This document shows positions 11,607 through 24,232 of a stretch of 64,000 bases of DNA, piece after piece. Within the stretch, counting starts at the first letter, position 1, and every line of letters begins with the position of its first letter. This stretch comes from Zingiber officinale (Eukaryota > Streptophyta > Magnoliopsida > Zingiberales > Zingiberaceae). The notes beneath the pieces are model-generated. The model was not told the DNA's origin. It did not search any database and was given only the letters and a program-made list of their open reading frames with translations. Location: NCBI RefSeq assembly GCF_018446385.1, contig NC_055986.1, positions 78,887,659-78,951,658 of the forward strand, in the 5' to 3' direction. A program made the translations under genes and the position numbers.

Positions 11607-13130
11607 ATCTCCCCCTTTTTGATGGAATGACAACCTGGTTAAGTTAGTGAAAGCATATGTACGAAACAACATGCATTTGTGTGGTTTTAAAGTTAGTTTG
11701 TGTTTTTAAATTGGTTTAGCTAACTTAACCACCTAACCCTTCTCCCCCTTTGGCATTCATCAAAAAAACAAGGGTAAACAATCATAGTGTAGAGTTACTT
11801 AAAACAATAACACTTAATCTTGAAAAATAACTGAGTTTGGTTCAGGATTCAAGAACAAAAGTATAATTTTTAAATCCAAGAAAAGATCAAGTTGACTGGG
11901 GGGAGTATAAAGATTTGAAAACTTTTAAGTTTAATTTTCAAACATAAGTGTATAAGGTCTAAATTTCAAGATTAAATTTTCAAAACAAGTTTCAACTTTG
12001 AAACGCTTTTCAAACATAAGTTTTCAAAACAAAAATTTCAAAACTAAGTTTGAAAAATCTATTTTTCAAAACTAATTGAAATTTATTTTTCAACACTAAG
12101 TTTGTAAAAGATTCAAATTTCAAAATCAAGGAAAATGTTTTTGAGAAGCTTAGTTTGTAAAATAATTTTTGTAAAATTTAACCTTCAAATCAAATTGTCA
12201 AAACTAAGTAAAATCAAATTTTAAGAACTAGATTCAGGAACATTTTCAAAGTAAAATTAAATTTAAATCTTTACTTTTTAGAATGTTTTGATAAAATTTG
12301 TTTTCCAAAATCAAATTTTCAAAGTTTAAAAGTATTAGATTCAAAATCTTTCAAATTTTTGTAAAAAATTTCACAATTTTAAGTAAGTTGATTTTGAAGA
12401 TTGATTTTTAAACTTTGATTTTCAAAATTAAGGAAAATGATTTTGAGAAGCTTAGTTTGTAAACTTAAGTTTTGAAAATTCTAATTTCAACAATTTTCAA
12501 AACTAAGTTAAATTTAATTTTCAAAATCAATTTTCAATAAAAAGTAAAACCCAATTCTTAACAACAACTTAGTTTTATAAGAGTTAGTTTTCAAAAGTAG
12601 GTTTAAGAAATTTTTAAGAAAACATTTTTCAAACAAAATTTAAAATATTTTATATAAAGGGAAATTTTTAATTAATTCCTCCCCCTGAACCTGATACTTA
12701 GCTTTTACCAGCTGTCTAACCAATTAGGTACTAACTAATTATCAGAAGATAGTAGCTTTCACTTGGTTAGTCAGATTAAGTTAATTATGATCAGTCAGTG
12801 TTTGACTTGACTGATGAACTTTAATCTGATTAATATCTGAATTGTATTTAACGTCCAGACTTATGCTGATGCACTGAAATAAGCATCTTAAGTCTAGACA
12901 GTTGGCCTATGCATCTCACCCCTTTCTATGTTTGTCAAACACAAGCAAGGTAACCCTAGGGTGTTGGTGAGATGCTCAAAGACTAGTCCTATGGGTACAT
13001 GCTTTCTAAGGATGTAAAACTAGTCTAAGGCCAAAATTGTTTTTGAAAGTCTAAAAATGGAAAGTTTGAAAACAAACAAGTTTAACCTATAATTTGATAA
13101 AACCATTTTTGAAAGTATTTTTGAAATTTC
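11607..13130 (-). other. 3' untranslated region of element A
   Basis: 1.5 kb of very AT-rich sequence made of 'tttcaaaactaag'-like motifs in both orientations, with no reading frame. Purine tracts such as the complement of 'ctccccctttggc' occur near the LTR. Sireviruses are known for repeated motifs and multiple polypurine tracts in this position. Confidence 0.7.
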
Positions 13131-16100
13131 CTAGTCTATTGAGCACATCCCTAATTGTCGTCGTAAGTTGCTAAATTCACTCTCAGGGAGTGGTTTTGTA
13201 AAAATGTCAGCTAAATTTGATTTAGACTCAATGTACTTGAGTTCAATATCACCTTTAGTAACATGATCCCTGATGAAGTGATGCCTAACTTCAATATGTT
13301 TGGTTCTTGAATGATGTACAGGATTCTTGGTTAAGTTAATCGAACTTATATTATCAATTAATACTTTTACATTTGTGATATTTAAATTGAAATCTTTTAG
13401 AGTATGCATCATCCATAATATTTGTGCAACATACTCGCCTATAGCTATGTATTCTGACTCAGTTGTAGATAGTGCAACACAGTGTTGCTTTCTACTAAAC
13501 CAGCTAACAAGGGATGGACCAAGTAGTTGGCATCCACCACTTGTGCTTTTGCGGTCTAATTTGCATCCGGCATAATCTGAGTCAGAATATCCTATTAATT
13601 CAAAGTTGTTGGTCCTAGGATACCAAATTCCTACATTTGTGGTTCCCTTGAGGTATCTAAAGATTCTTTTGACTTGAGTCAAATGAGATTCTTTAGCACA
13701 GGTTTGGTATCGAGCACACATACTAACTGCAAATAAAATGTCAGGTCGGCTTGCAATTAGGTAAAGTAGACTACCTATTGCGCTCCGATAATGTTTTAAG
13801 TCTACTGATTTTCCATTAGGATCATCATCTAGGATTGTGTTTACGGCCATAGGTGTTTTTATTTCTTTAGTATTTTCCATTCCAAATTTTCTAAGTAATT
13901 CCTTAGTATATTTCTGTTGATAAATATAATTTCCTTCATTTGTTTGTTTGACTTGTAACCCTAGAAAATAAGTTAATTTTCCTACTAGACTCATTTCGAA
14001 TTCGTGTTCCATTAGGTTTGTAAATTCGTTTAAAAACTCTGAGTTTGTTGAACCAAAGATGATATCATCTACATAAATTTGAGCTATAAAAATATCCTCT
14101 TTTATTGATTTCACAAATAGTGTTGGGTCAATTTGACCTTGGTTGAACGCTTTAGAGGTTAAGTAAGAGGTTAGTCTTTCATACCATGCCCTAGGTGCCT
14201 GTTTAAGTCCATATAATGCCTTTTTTAATTTGTAGACATAATCAGGGTGTTCTAGGCTTTCAAAACCTGGTGGCTGACCTACATAAACTTCTTCTTTTAT
14301 CAATCCATTAAGAAAGGCAGACTTGACATCCATTTGGTATAGTTTGAATCCTTTATGGGCTGCATAGCTTAGTAACATTCTAATGGACTCTAGTCTAGCT
14401 ACCGGGGCATAAGTTTCATCGTAGTCAAGTCCTTCAACTTGACTGAACCCTTTGGCAACTAACCTGGCCTTGTTCCTAGTAATTTCTCCAGTTTCACTTA
14501 ACTTGTTTCTAAATACCCATTTGGTTTCTATTATTTTCTTATCGTTAGGTGGAGGTACTAGGTCCCAAACTTCATTGCGCTCAAATTGAGCTAATTCTTC
14601 TTGCATAGCTATGACCCAGTCTGGGTCAAGTAGAGATTCAGCTACAGTTTTGGGTTCAATATTTGAGATTAACGAGATTTGACTTAGGTTTCTGAAAGAT
14701 GATCTAGTTTGGACCCTCAGATCTGGGTCACCAATTATTTGATTAGTAGGATGGTTTGGGTTGACTCTTATGGTTCTAGGAGGTTGACTTTCTTGTAGTT
14801 GTTCTTCCTCTTCATTATTTTGGGTTTGGTTTGTTCCCTCAGAATTGATATGTTCGTGAACAGAGTCAACTGGTTAAGGTTGGGCTTGTTCTAGGTTTTG
14901 ATTGGATTCTTTGAATTTTACATTGGTGGTTTCCTCAATTCTTAAAGTGACTTTATTATAAATTCTGTAGCCTCTGCTATTCAGAGAGTAACCTAGAAAA
15001 ATTCCATTTTCTATTTTGGAAGTGAATTTGCCTAAGTGTTCTCTAGTATTTAGGATAAAGGCTGGGCAACCAAATACCTTAAAGTATTTTATATTAGGTT
15101 GTTTGTTGTAAAATATTTCAAAAAATGTTTTATTGTGTTTTTTGTTTAGTGTTGTTCGGTTTTGTACATAGCAGGCTGTACTAACAGCTTCTGCCCAAAA
15201 ATATTTAGGTAAGTTGTATTCATTTAGCATAGTTCTAGATGCTTCAAGTAAGGTTCTATTTTTCCTTTCTACAATTCTATTTTGTTGGGGAGTTTTAGGG
15301 CAAGAAAATTCATGATGGTAGCCATTTTCAAGGCAAAATTTATCAAAATTATGATTTTTAAATTCTCCTCCATTATCACTTCTGATTCTTTTAATTTTTA
15401 TGCCTTTTTCATTTTCAATTTATTTGCAGAAATTTGTAAAAATTTCAAAGGTTTCATCTTTATTTTTTAAGAATTTGACCCAAGTGAACCTAGAATAGTC
15501 ATCTATTATAACTAAACAGTATAGACTTCCATTTATTGATTTCACCCCATGGGAGTCAAATAAATCTAAGTGTAAAAGTTCTAGGACTGAGTTGGTTTGG
15601 GATTCATTAATTGGTTTGTGGGTAGATTTTGTTTGTTAGCCTTGTTGACAAGCATTACATATTGTTGAATCTAAGTTAGGTAATTTTGGTAAGCCTCTAA
15701 CTAGACCATTTAATTTACTTATGTTTCTGAAATGTGTGTGTGACATTCTTTTGTGCCATAACCAGGTTTCTTCTTTTTGCGTTAAATAACACTTGACTGA
15801 AGAGGTGGTTAAGTTGATGGCATAGATATTGTCTTTTCTAAAGCCTTTTAGGCTTATAGTTGGATTATCTACATGTTTGATCAAACATTCTGAGGATAGA
15901 AATTTTACCTTATACCTAGTGTCACACAATTGACTTATGCTCAGAAGATTGTATTTAAAATTTTCAACAAGTAGAACATTTGAAATTATGAAATCTATTT
16001 TTAATTCAATATTACCTATACCAATTACCTTGAGTTTACCGTTGTTTCCAAAGGCAACTGTTCCTAGGCTTTTGTAGGTTAATTGAGTGAACTTGGTGTG

Positions 16101-16160
16101 ATCTCCAGTCATATGTTTGGAGCAACCACTGTCCAAAATCCACTTGGTTTCCTACAACAA
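13131..16160 (-). pseudogene. pol: Element A pol (protease, integrase, RT, RNase H) with three in-frame stops
   Basis: One minus-strand frame spans the whole region. In order: aspartic protease (D-S-G-C-S near 16130), GAG-pre-integrase with the zinc-binding H/C residues (C-N-A-C near 15650), integrase core (D-D-Y-S-R, S-D-N-G-G-E-F, E-R-K-N-R-T), linker, RT ([17 protein letters not shown]) and RNase H (S-D-Y-A-G; E-S-E-Y-I-A) to the C-terminus at 13131. TAA stops lie at about 15634-15636, 15418-15420 and 14874-14876, with no frameshift. A family-typical glycine before V-E-R-K is an arginine. The order PR-INT-RT-RH is copia, and sequence style, PBS and LTR features point to the Sirevirus (Maximus/SIRE) group. 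The downstream 491-codon RT/RNase H part is open. Confidence 0.93.
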
Positions 16161-16919
16161 GTAGGATTTTTATGTTAGTCTTAGTTTATCACTTTTTAAT
16201 CAATCAATTTTTTTTTTTTTTTGAAATTGAAATTTGAAATTAATTTAAGTTTTAAAATTAAAGTTTTGAAATTAAGTTTTAAAATTTTGAAATTAATTTA
16301 AAAGTTAAAATCTTGAAAATAATTTTTAAGTTTAAAATTAAAATTTTGAAAATAATTTTTAAGTTAAAATTTTGAAAATAATTTTTAAGCCTTTTTCATC
16401 TCACCCGATCTATATTATCAATCAGGGAATCCTATGGTTTTGTGAGATGAATTTGGTTTGATTACAGAGTTTTGGTTTAACTAGTGTTAGATTCAGATTT
16501 AGCTTTGGTTTCCACAAATAGGCATTCTTCGGATAAACTTCTAAACTTGGTGAGTCACAAGGACATCATTAGAAGTAACCAACCTTTCGAAGTTTTCCGA
16601 ATAGTCCTATCCACGGAACTTAGTACTAAATCTTGGTCTAACTGGTTAGGATTCGTTTAAGGGTAGCTTCGGTCAGTTCCACTTGGCCAAATGCACCAGA
16701 TCGAAGCCATATCTTTCTAGACATGCGATGCCCAAGCTTCCCTAACGTACTATCATCCAAAAACTTCACCAGTACCATGAGTCAAGTTAAACTTGGTCTC
16801 TCTTTAACTAATCCTAATTACCCAGCCGGGTTAGTTTGTTTTGGGTTACCCTGTCGGGTAGGTTAGTTTTGGAGGTGCCAGCTATTCTGGAGCCTCCCCC
16901 TGAATTATTGGCCATTAAT
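16161..16919 (-). other. Gag-pol spacer of element A
   Basis: Non-coding stretch between the gag stop and the protease frame, including a T-run at about 16207-16221 and AT-rich 'aattttgaaaataattttt' repeats (16240-16390). No gene seen. Confidence 0.6.
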
Positions 16920-18575
16920 TTAGATTTTGGGTTTGTGTCGATTCTTTTTATAGTTATAATCAACTTGGTGATAATCTAAATTTTGTTGAGTTTTGAATTT
17001 TGATTTTAATTTAGATTTATATTTTAGTTTTTGATCTGATTTATTCAAGTTTATATAATGTATTTTATCTTTAGGTATATAGAATTGATTAAGTCCTACT
17101 TGCGTGGTTAAGCACGCTTTCGGGACCCAAGCTTGTTTAGTTGCTTTGTGTTGGGTTAATAATGATTTAAAGGTTTTGTTTGAGTTTGACTTATATCCAA
17201 GTCCGGTTTTATTATAGCATGCCTTTTGGTTATTTAGAATTAAATCTAAATTTTTAGATCTTGTTGTGAATTTTTCCAACAATTCTTTTAACTTATTAAT
17301 TTCATTTTTTAATGATAAATTCTCCTCCTCAAGTGTTCGATCTTGAGTTGGGTTCGAATTTTTTAATTGTTCCTTGAGGTTTTGATTTTCCTCAAGAAGC
17401 GATTTATTTTTATTTTCCAATTTAACTAATTTTTTATTTAAACATGAGATAATTCTAAAGAATTTATGATTTAAGTTTAGGTATACCTCTTCGGAACCTT
17501 CGAGTGCGGACTCGTGGCTCGATTCGGGTTCGGACCCGTCTTCCGATTCCTCCGATTCGTCTTCCGTTTCAGCTCATGAGCCATCAGCGCGAGGTGACTT
17601 CCTTTCTCCCTCCGATTCCTCTGAGGAGGAATCATCCCATGTTGCTTTGAGGGCTTTCTTCTTTGTTGACTTTGGTTTGTCAAGTTTCAATCTTGGGCAT
17701 TCGTTCTTGTAGTGCCCCTTTTTGTTACATCCGAAACATGTGACATTTCTTGAGTCGGCTGGCGAACTGATCTTCTGAAGATCCTGTTTGCTGAAGCTTC
17801 TCTTTTTCCTGGTGAACATTTTCCTTACCAGGTTCACCAGGTGTTCTTCGTCTTCAGAGTCTTGATCGGAATCTTCTTTGGATTCGGGCTTGTTCTTCTT
17901 TTCTTTAGATGAACCTGCAAATAAAGCTACACCTTTCTCGACCCCGGCGTTAGTTTGCTCATGAAGTTCTAATTCACAAAAGAGTTCATCCAATTTTAAT
18001 TTAGATAAATTTTTTGAAATTTTGTAGGCATCTACGATTGATGCCCACAAATTGTTTCGCGGAAAAGCATTTAACGCGTACCTGATTAAGTCTCGGTTCT
18101 CCATTTGGTGGCCTATCGCGTGGAGACCGTTGAGGATATCTTTGACCCTCGCGTGGAGCTGACTTGCCGTTTCTCCTTCCTGCATTTTTATATTAAAAAT
18201 TTTATTTAACAGCAAATCTCTTTTTGTTACCTTCGCGTCGCTTGTTCCTTCGTGCAGCTCGATCAGTTTATCCCAAAGCTCCTTAGCGTTTTGATGCGGT
18301 CCGACCCGGTTCAGTTCTTCTCGTGTTAGTCCGCAGTGTAGAGTATTGATGGCTTTGTTTTCAATTGATGCCTTTTTCTTTATATCATTTGTCCAGTCTT
18401 CAGGGTCTACTATGTTCCCGGAGTTGTCTACTGAAATTTTGTAAGCCCTTGTGACGCTCATCCATTGGTCGTAGTCTGTCTTCATGTAGACCTCCATTCT
18501 CCTCTTCCAGTACGAAAAGTCATCCCCGTTGAATAGGGGAGGGCGTACTGTGCTGAAGCCTTCTTGTTGACACAT
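16920..18575 (-). pseudogene. gag: Element A gag with one in-frame stop
   Basis: The likely start is the ATG at 18573-18575, four codons after an in-frame GTG. The N-terminal half carries the copia gag (UBN2-type) pattern: F-N-G-D-D-F-S-Y-W-K-R-R-M, E-L-W-D-K-L-I-E-L-H-E-G-T and M-Q-E-G-E-T. A CCHC zinc knuckle (C-x2-C-x4-H-x4-C) lies near 17715-17750. An acidic serine-rich linker follows, then a coiled-coil-like C-terminal segment (16920-17420). A single TGA at 17574-17576 interrupts the frame; both sides are in the same frame, giving about 550 codons in total. Gag would form the particle that packages element RNA. The next frame, pol, is 0.76 kb downstream. Confidence 0.9.
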
Positions 18576-18804
18576 CTTATCCTGCACACACTAAATTAAC
18601 TGGAAAAAAAATCCCAAGACTTCGTCTTGGATTAGCAGTGCGGGAGAAATAAAAACTCTAAGTTAGTGTTGTACCAATTTAGATTTTAAATGCAACGAGA
18701 AAAAAAATCTTCCAAAAAGATAATAATATCAGTTTGGAATTATTAAAAAAAAATGATTTCACCCCCTGTCTGATTGGTGGTTGCACCAAATCAGAGCGGT
18801 ACCT

Positions 18805-18816
18805 GCTCTGATACCA
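18805..18816 (-). other. Primer binding site of element A
   Basis: TGGTATCAGAGC on the minus strand, two bases after the 5' LTR end, complementary to the initiator methionine tRNA as is standard for plant copia elements. Confidence 0.92.
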
Positions 18817-18818
18817 CT

Positions 18819-19960
18819 TGTAAGACCGTTAGATTCGATAGAGGGGGGGGTGAATATCGATTCGAAAATCTCGAGTTAAGACGCAGCGGAAAAGTAAAGA
18901 AGTAAAGAGATGAACACTATTGATTTTTACTTCGTTCGGAGCCTGTGACGACTCCTACTCGAAGGCCCGTACTCCTTGAGTACTTTCGTTGGGCAATTCA
19001 CTAGCAATTCGGATAATTACAATTTACGTGCAAATATTGCTAATGAAAAGAAAGAAAACAAAGCTAACCGACAAACAATGAATTAAAAAGAGAGCCGGAG
19101 TGAGTCGTCGGAGCTTTGTGAACGTTGTTGGAGCGCAGAGCAGCAGAGTGATTGGACTCAGAGTTCTCAGAAGACTGATATTTTGAAGCTCCTGCCTGGG
19201 GCTTCTTTTATATGCTGCTCCGGGCGCCTGGATCCCTTCCGGGCGCCTGGAATGTGACGTAACACTCCCAACCAGCATGCTCCAAGTGTCAACGTCGTCC
19301 TGGGGATAAAATTTGCCTCCGGGCGCCTGGATCCCTTCCAGGCGCCCGGACTTCCGGGCGCCCGGAGCCATTCCGGGCGCCCGGACCCTCACTGTTCCCT
19401 ACCTGCAAAACAGTGTTAGTCCGAGGCAAATAAACCCTGCAGCACGATTTGTTAGCACATTTTTACAGATACGCTAAGTAATAAAAATTAGCATCAAGAA
19501 TATGACTTAGATTCCGTCTTTCCGAGACCGGAATCTAGTCACGATCTCGACTTAGATATCCGAAATGGATCTAAGCCGGATCGACGCCTAATGTTCCCTT
19601 CCCGGGAACGCGTCCTCGCAGTCACTCCCCTCCAGTGACTTACCTTACTTACCTGCCAGACGTCCGGTCAGCCCGTCGACCCGTCTGGACTTCTTGCCAG
19701 CTATCCGGTCAGCCCGTCGACCTAGCTGGACTTCTTGCCAAGCATCCGGTCAGCCCGTTGACCCGCTTGGACTTCTCGCCAGCTATCCGGTCAGCCCGTC
19801 GACCTAGCTGGACTTCGTGCCAGACATCTGGTCAGCCCGTCGACCTGTCTGGACTTCTCCTGCACACTCGATCAAAGTGTCAGACAACAACACAACTAAC
19901 TTAACCTATTTATCATTCATCAAAACCTGGGTTAGACCGTTAGTGCTACCCGCACCAACA
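18819..19960 (-). mobile_element. 5' LTR of Sirevirus-type copia element A
   Basis: The partner of 10449-11606. By eye I count about a dozen substitutions plus the changed GC module. The five-unit hairpin array is repeated at 19656-19852; in unit 3 the left arm has become CCAAGCA, a CpG-type change that breaks one pair. The bases outside the element (10444-10448 AACAA, 19961-19965 GTCAT) are not a target duplication. Confidence 0.92.
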
Positions 19961-20210
19961 GTCATTAGCTCTTTCACTGTGTCCACTAAATGGAGTCTTT
20001 GTCATCTTACCTTGAATACAAGATTCTCATACTTCATATGATTCAAAATTAAATGAGTGAAAAGTCCATCCTTATAGTGTTGGGATATGCGACTCTCATT
20101 TATGCGACCTAAGCGACAATGCTACAGATATGTTTAGATCAAATCATTAGATTTGAATCATTCGGTATTTATATTATAGATTGTGTTGTCAAAGTCTAAA
20201 ACATAGAGTC
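19961..20210 (-). pseudogene. Element D pol fragment (GAG-pre-integrase and start of integrase)
   Basis: 250 bp between elements A and B. Minus-strand translation fits the copia region just before the integrase core, with the conserved stretch that includes a cysteine and histidine zinc motif and ends at '...E-R-A-N-D', after which A is inserted. Stops are present. It is bounded upstream by B (TSD-like GAGTC at 20206-20210). Confidence 0.7.
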
Positions 20211-21360
20211 TGATCCTGTCTGGAATTTGGGAAGACGGAACTGCCAGTGTGACATGCTTGGAATGTTGACCGCATCTCCATACCCAGATGGTGAGCTGTC
20301 TTCTGTGTTGACCAAGTCGTCAAAGTCCTATGGTCAACAATATCTGTAGCCAGCGATCGGGTTGTCCTGGTCGCTAGTACCCGATACTCGAGGTGGGCCC
20401 CCCCGAATATATAAGCAGCAGAACAATAGTAGAACAACTAAATAAATATAAGATGAGTGCAGTGATGTACCCTGACCCCGGGGGGCCGCCCTTAGATGAA
20501 TCGATGAGCTGGTCGCGATGCTGATCGAGTCGTCATGACCTTGACGGGTAGATGGATGTGAGTCAACTCAGGAGCCGGATCTTAGGGCAATGACACGAAA
20601 TCCGATGCAGTAGGGATCCAAAAAGACGGCGTGTAGGCCGGATATGATAACGGCTCGTAGGTTGGCACACGGCACACAGGCCGGATATGATAGCGGCTCG
20701 TAGGCCGGATGATACAAGTAACTCACAAGCATAATAACAATACGAATAGCGGAACACAATGGCTCGATGGCTGGAACCCCATCCCGACTCGAAGGCCGGC
20801 ATAGACAAATAGTATGAGCGGTGCCGGCCACTGGAGGCGGCGCCCGCTGTTGGAGGCGGCGCCGGTGCCCGGCGGGGGGCGGCGCCGGTGCCCGGCGGGG
20901 GCGGCGCTGGAGGAGGCAGCGGTGGCGCGCGCTAGCTATGGCGTGTGGAGGCGGCTGCAGCACATGGAGGCAGCTATCCAGTGGGCTGCGGCGGCTTCCA
21001 GCGGAGGCGATGGCGCGGGGAGGCCACGACATATGAGGAGGAGCGACGGGAGCATTATCAGAGTCGTCGACTGATGTCAGCATGGTTGAGGCTATGCGAA
21101 AGAGGAGAAGCGGCGGCTAGAGGTTTATACCGGTGAGAGGAGAAGAGAGGGAGAGAGGAGGAGGCGGAAGAAAGATCCCCAAGCTTCTTGTGCTCAACGG
21201 CAGAAGACCCAAACACGAAACCTCTTTCATGCTTGGCGGTGGCCCCCCAAACCCGAACCAGCATCCCCCTAAATCTGTGAACAGTGCTCCTTATAAACTC
21301 AAAACCCTTACTCTATGAAATGATGGAAATACCCATCCCTCTTATCTCCTCACCGTATCA
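20211..21360 (-). mobile_element. 3' LTR of Tat-like gypsy element B
   Basis: This 1150-bp LTR reads TGATCCTGTC to CCGTATCA on the plus strand. It is followed by a purine tract on the minus strand (GGAAGGGAGGCTTG, complement at about 21361-21374). The copy at 24233-24335 plus 33396-34551 matches throughout. Both LTRs hold a very GC-rich minisatellite of 'ggaggcggcgcc' type (20820-20935 here), much longer in the other copy. A TATA-like box (TATAAACC, minus) lies near 21123-21130. Confidence 0.85.
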
Positions 21361-22225
21361 CAAGCCTCCCTTCCAAGTCTAGTCGAAGGAGGCGCGAGTC
21401 CGACTGACTGGACAGTCTATCGCAAAAGCTACATCACTCTCGATAATAGAGTCAAATCGTGAACCCATCGTATAATGCCACGCAAGCGATCGTCGTAGTA
21501 ATGGTGTCACACGGGAGATGATAGCAACGCCGAGCGAACTACGGAAAATAGTACCATGTCGATAACCGGACAAATGCTGAGCGGGTGGCAAAACATTAAG
21601 CGAATGACGAGTAAAATGATAGTCGATCGTGCAACACACGGGATGCCGAGCAGATTGAGCTAACGAGCGGGCGATGCCGAGCGGGTGACCGATAAAGTAT
21701 CGGCCAATCGACCGTAAGATGTTGACCAGACCATCGAGAGAATGTCGAGCGTTCGACCAAGTAGTCTAAGTGTGTGGCCGAACAGGCGGTTGAGCGATAC
21801 CGGTCGGACGACTTGGCAAGTGCTGACAAAATGACGCGCGCTTGGCAGAGTGGCGAGAAAAACGTGTTGACCGAGCGGCAAAAAATAGTGCCGAGCGGAT
21901 GTCACGCAAGCTATCGGGCGAACACCAAGTGAGCGCCCGGGCGAATACCGAACTAGCAATGAGGCAATGTCGGGTGAAAGTGGAGCTCGAAAATGGAGCG
22001 GAAGTATAGCCAGCAAAATCACATGCGCACGAAAATGGAAGTCATGAGCCAAGCGGGCGCATCGCCTGTGAACTGAATGGGAGTATAGCCCATGAATTGA
22101 AAGCGCACGCAAGTAAAAGTCGTTAGCCGAGCGGGCGCGTCGCCCGTGAGCTGAACGGAGGTGTAACCCGGGAATCGAAGAAGCACGGAAGCAAAAGTCA
22201 TGAGCTGAGCGGGCGCAGAGCCTAT

Positions 22226-22960
22226 GAGATATCTTGGCCCGAAACCAGTGGAGATACTCTTGTTCGTGACCATTGGAGATAGGTCGACCCCGAACGGGGG
22301 AGATAAGCTGCTCTGATATGCTCCGTGACCAATGAAGATCTCTTGACCCCGAACGGGGGAGATAAGCTGCTCTGATATGCTCCGTGACCAATGAAGATCT
22401 CTTGACCCCGAACGGGGGAGATATGAGATCCAATGAGCTGGTCTGAGACTAGTGAAGATGAAGACCGCTCGACCCTGAACGGGAGAGATATGAGATCTGA
22501 TGAGCTGGTCCGAGATCAATGAATATCACTCGACCCCGAATGGGGAAGATGAGGAAATATGATATGCTGGTCCAAGACCAATGAAGACCGCGCGACCTCG
22601 AATGGAGGAGACAAGAGATCCGATATGTTGGTTTGCGACCAGTGAAGACCGCTCGACCCCAAACGAGGGAGATAAATGTTATGATAAGCTGGTCTGTGAC
22701 CAGTGATGACCGCTCGACCCCAAACAGGGGAGATAAGTTATCCGATAAGCTAGTTCGAGCTCAGTGACGACCGCTCGACCCCGAATGGGGGAGATAAGAT
22801 ATCTGATAAGTTGGTACGAGACCAGTGACGACTGCTCAACCCCGAACGGGGGAGATAAGATATCCGATAAGCTGGTCTAAGACCAGTGATGATCGCTCAA
22901 CCCCGAATGGGGGAGATAAGATATCCGATAAGCTGGTCCGAGACCAGTGACGATCGCTCG
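22226..22960. repeat. Tandem array 1 in element B (about 60-bp units)
   Basis: About twelve degenerate units of 'gctcgaccccgaa(c/t)gggggagataag...tgataagctggtc(c/t)gagaccagtga'. Each contains the small dyad CCCCG-AA-CGGGG; one unit has CCTCG with a GGAGG partner instead. Confidence 0.85.
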
Positions 22961-23275
22961 ATGATTTGCTGAAGGCTCGGGTTTAAGGTCGCCGCTGGAC
23001 CGTCGGTGGAGACATGGGTTTAACGTCACTACTCGACGATTTGATGAAGACTCGGGTTTAAGGTCGCCACTGGACCGTCGGTGGAGACCTGGTTTTAACG
23101 TCGCTGCTCAACAATTTGATGAAAACTCGGGTTCAAGGTCGCCGCTCGACCGTCGGTGGAGACCTGAGTTTAATGTCGCCGCTCGACGGTTTGATGAAGA
23201 CTCGGGTTTAAGGTCGTCGCTCGACCGTCAGTGGAAACCTGGGTTTAACGTCGCCGCTCGACGATCTTCACATGT
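22961..23275. repeat. Tandem array 2 in element B (about 75-bp units)
   Basis: Four units of 'gctcgacgatttgatgaagactcgggtttaaggtcgccgct...gaccgtcggtggagacctgggtttaacgtcgcc', roughly 75 bp each, with scattered substitutions. Confidence 0.85.
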
Positions 23276-23329
23276 GTTTATAATCGCCGCTCAACTTCTA
23301 GAGCCTATGGATCTAATATAACTCAAATC

Positions 23330-24000
23330 GGTCGATCGGCGCGGGAGACTTTGACTTTGAGCCTGTGGCTCTAATATAATATAATCCTAGCCGATCGACA
23401 TGGGAGTCTTTGACATTGAGACCACGGCTCTAACATAATATAATCCCGATCAATCAGCACGGGAGTCTACGACATTGAGCCCACAACTCTAACATAATAT
23501 AATCCCGGTCGATCGGCACGGGAGTCTTCGACATTGAGCCCGTGGCTTTAATATAATATAATCTCGGTCGATCGGCACGGGAGTTTTTGGCATTGAGCCC
23601 GTGGCTCTAACATAATATAATCCTGACCGATCAGCACGGGAGTCTTCAACATTGAGCCCGCGACTCTAACATAATATAATCCCGGCCAATCGACACGGGA
23701 GTCTTCCACATTGACCCCGTGGCTCTAACATAATATAATCTCGGCCGATCAGCATGAGAGTCTTCGACATTGAGCCTGTGGCTTTAATATAATATAATCC
23801 CGCCGATCGGCATGGGAGCCTTCCACATTGAGCCCGTGACTCTAACATAATATAATCCTGGTCGATCGACATGAGAGTCTTCGACATTAAGCCCGTGGCT
23901 CTAACATAATATAATCCCCGTCGATCGGCACGAGAATCTTCGACATTGAGCCCGCGACTCTAACATAATATAATTCCGGTCAATCGGCACGGGAGTCTTC
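23330..24000. repeat. Tandem array 3 in element B (about 59-bp units)
   Basis: About eleven units with the pattern 'gatcggcacgggagtcttcgacattgagcccgtggctctaacataatataatcccg'. Most keep the small hairpin GAGCC-CGT-GGCTC or a decayed form. Sequence identity between neighbours is high enough to align by eye throughout. Confidence 0.9.
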
Positions 24001-24232
24001 AATCAAGGAACTATGACAGATCCTATGATTGAAAGAGAAAATATAACGAAAAAATTGACCTTCCGACTAGTAGAGGATTTGACTCAATTCCTCGACTCCC
24101 GAATACCCGTGGAGTGAGGAGAATATGATATGCTCATCGAAACCCACCAAGGTCATGAGTATAGCAGAATTTTTCGGTGTCATTCATCTTCATGTTCCAG
24201 ATCAGGCGAAGTTCCCACAGACGACGCCAATA

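Larger units (their letters stand above)
21361..24232 (-). mobile_element. Internal region of non-autonomous element B
   Basis: The internal region is 2.87 kb with no gag or pol domain. Apart from about 0.8 kb at the 3' side, rich in 'gagcgg' and 'cgatgcc' motifs, it is three successive tandem arrays (separate entries). The primer binding site lies at 24211-24231, the minus strand reading TTGGCGTCGTCTGTGGGAAC, which is the tRNA-type PBS sequence of plant Tat-lineage gypsy elements. Orientation is therefore minus. Long frames in this area (for example on the minus strand at 21660-22519) are by-products of repeats lacking stops. Confidence 0.75.

Noticed and set aside
22019..22519. Overlapping frames of 166-257 codons on the minus strand
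   Set aside because: They run through tandem repeat units and translate to periodic low-complexity sequence.
23330..24000. Evenly spaced repeats resembling a CRISPR array
   Set aside because: Whole units repeat, not short repeats with unique spacers, and this is plant DNA inside an LTR element.
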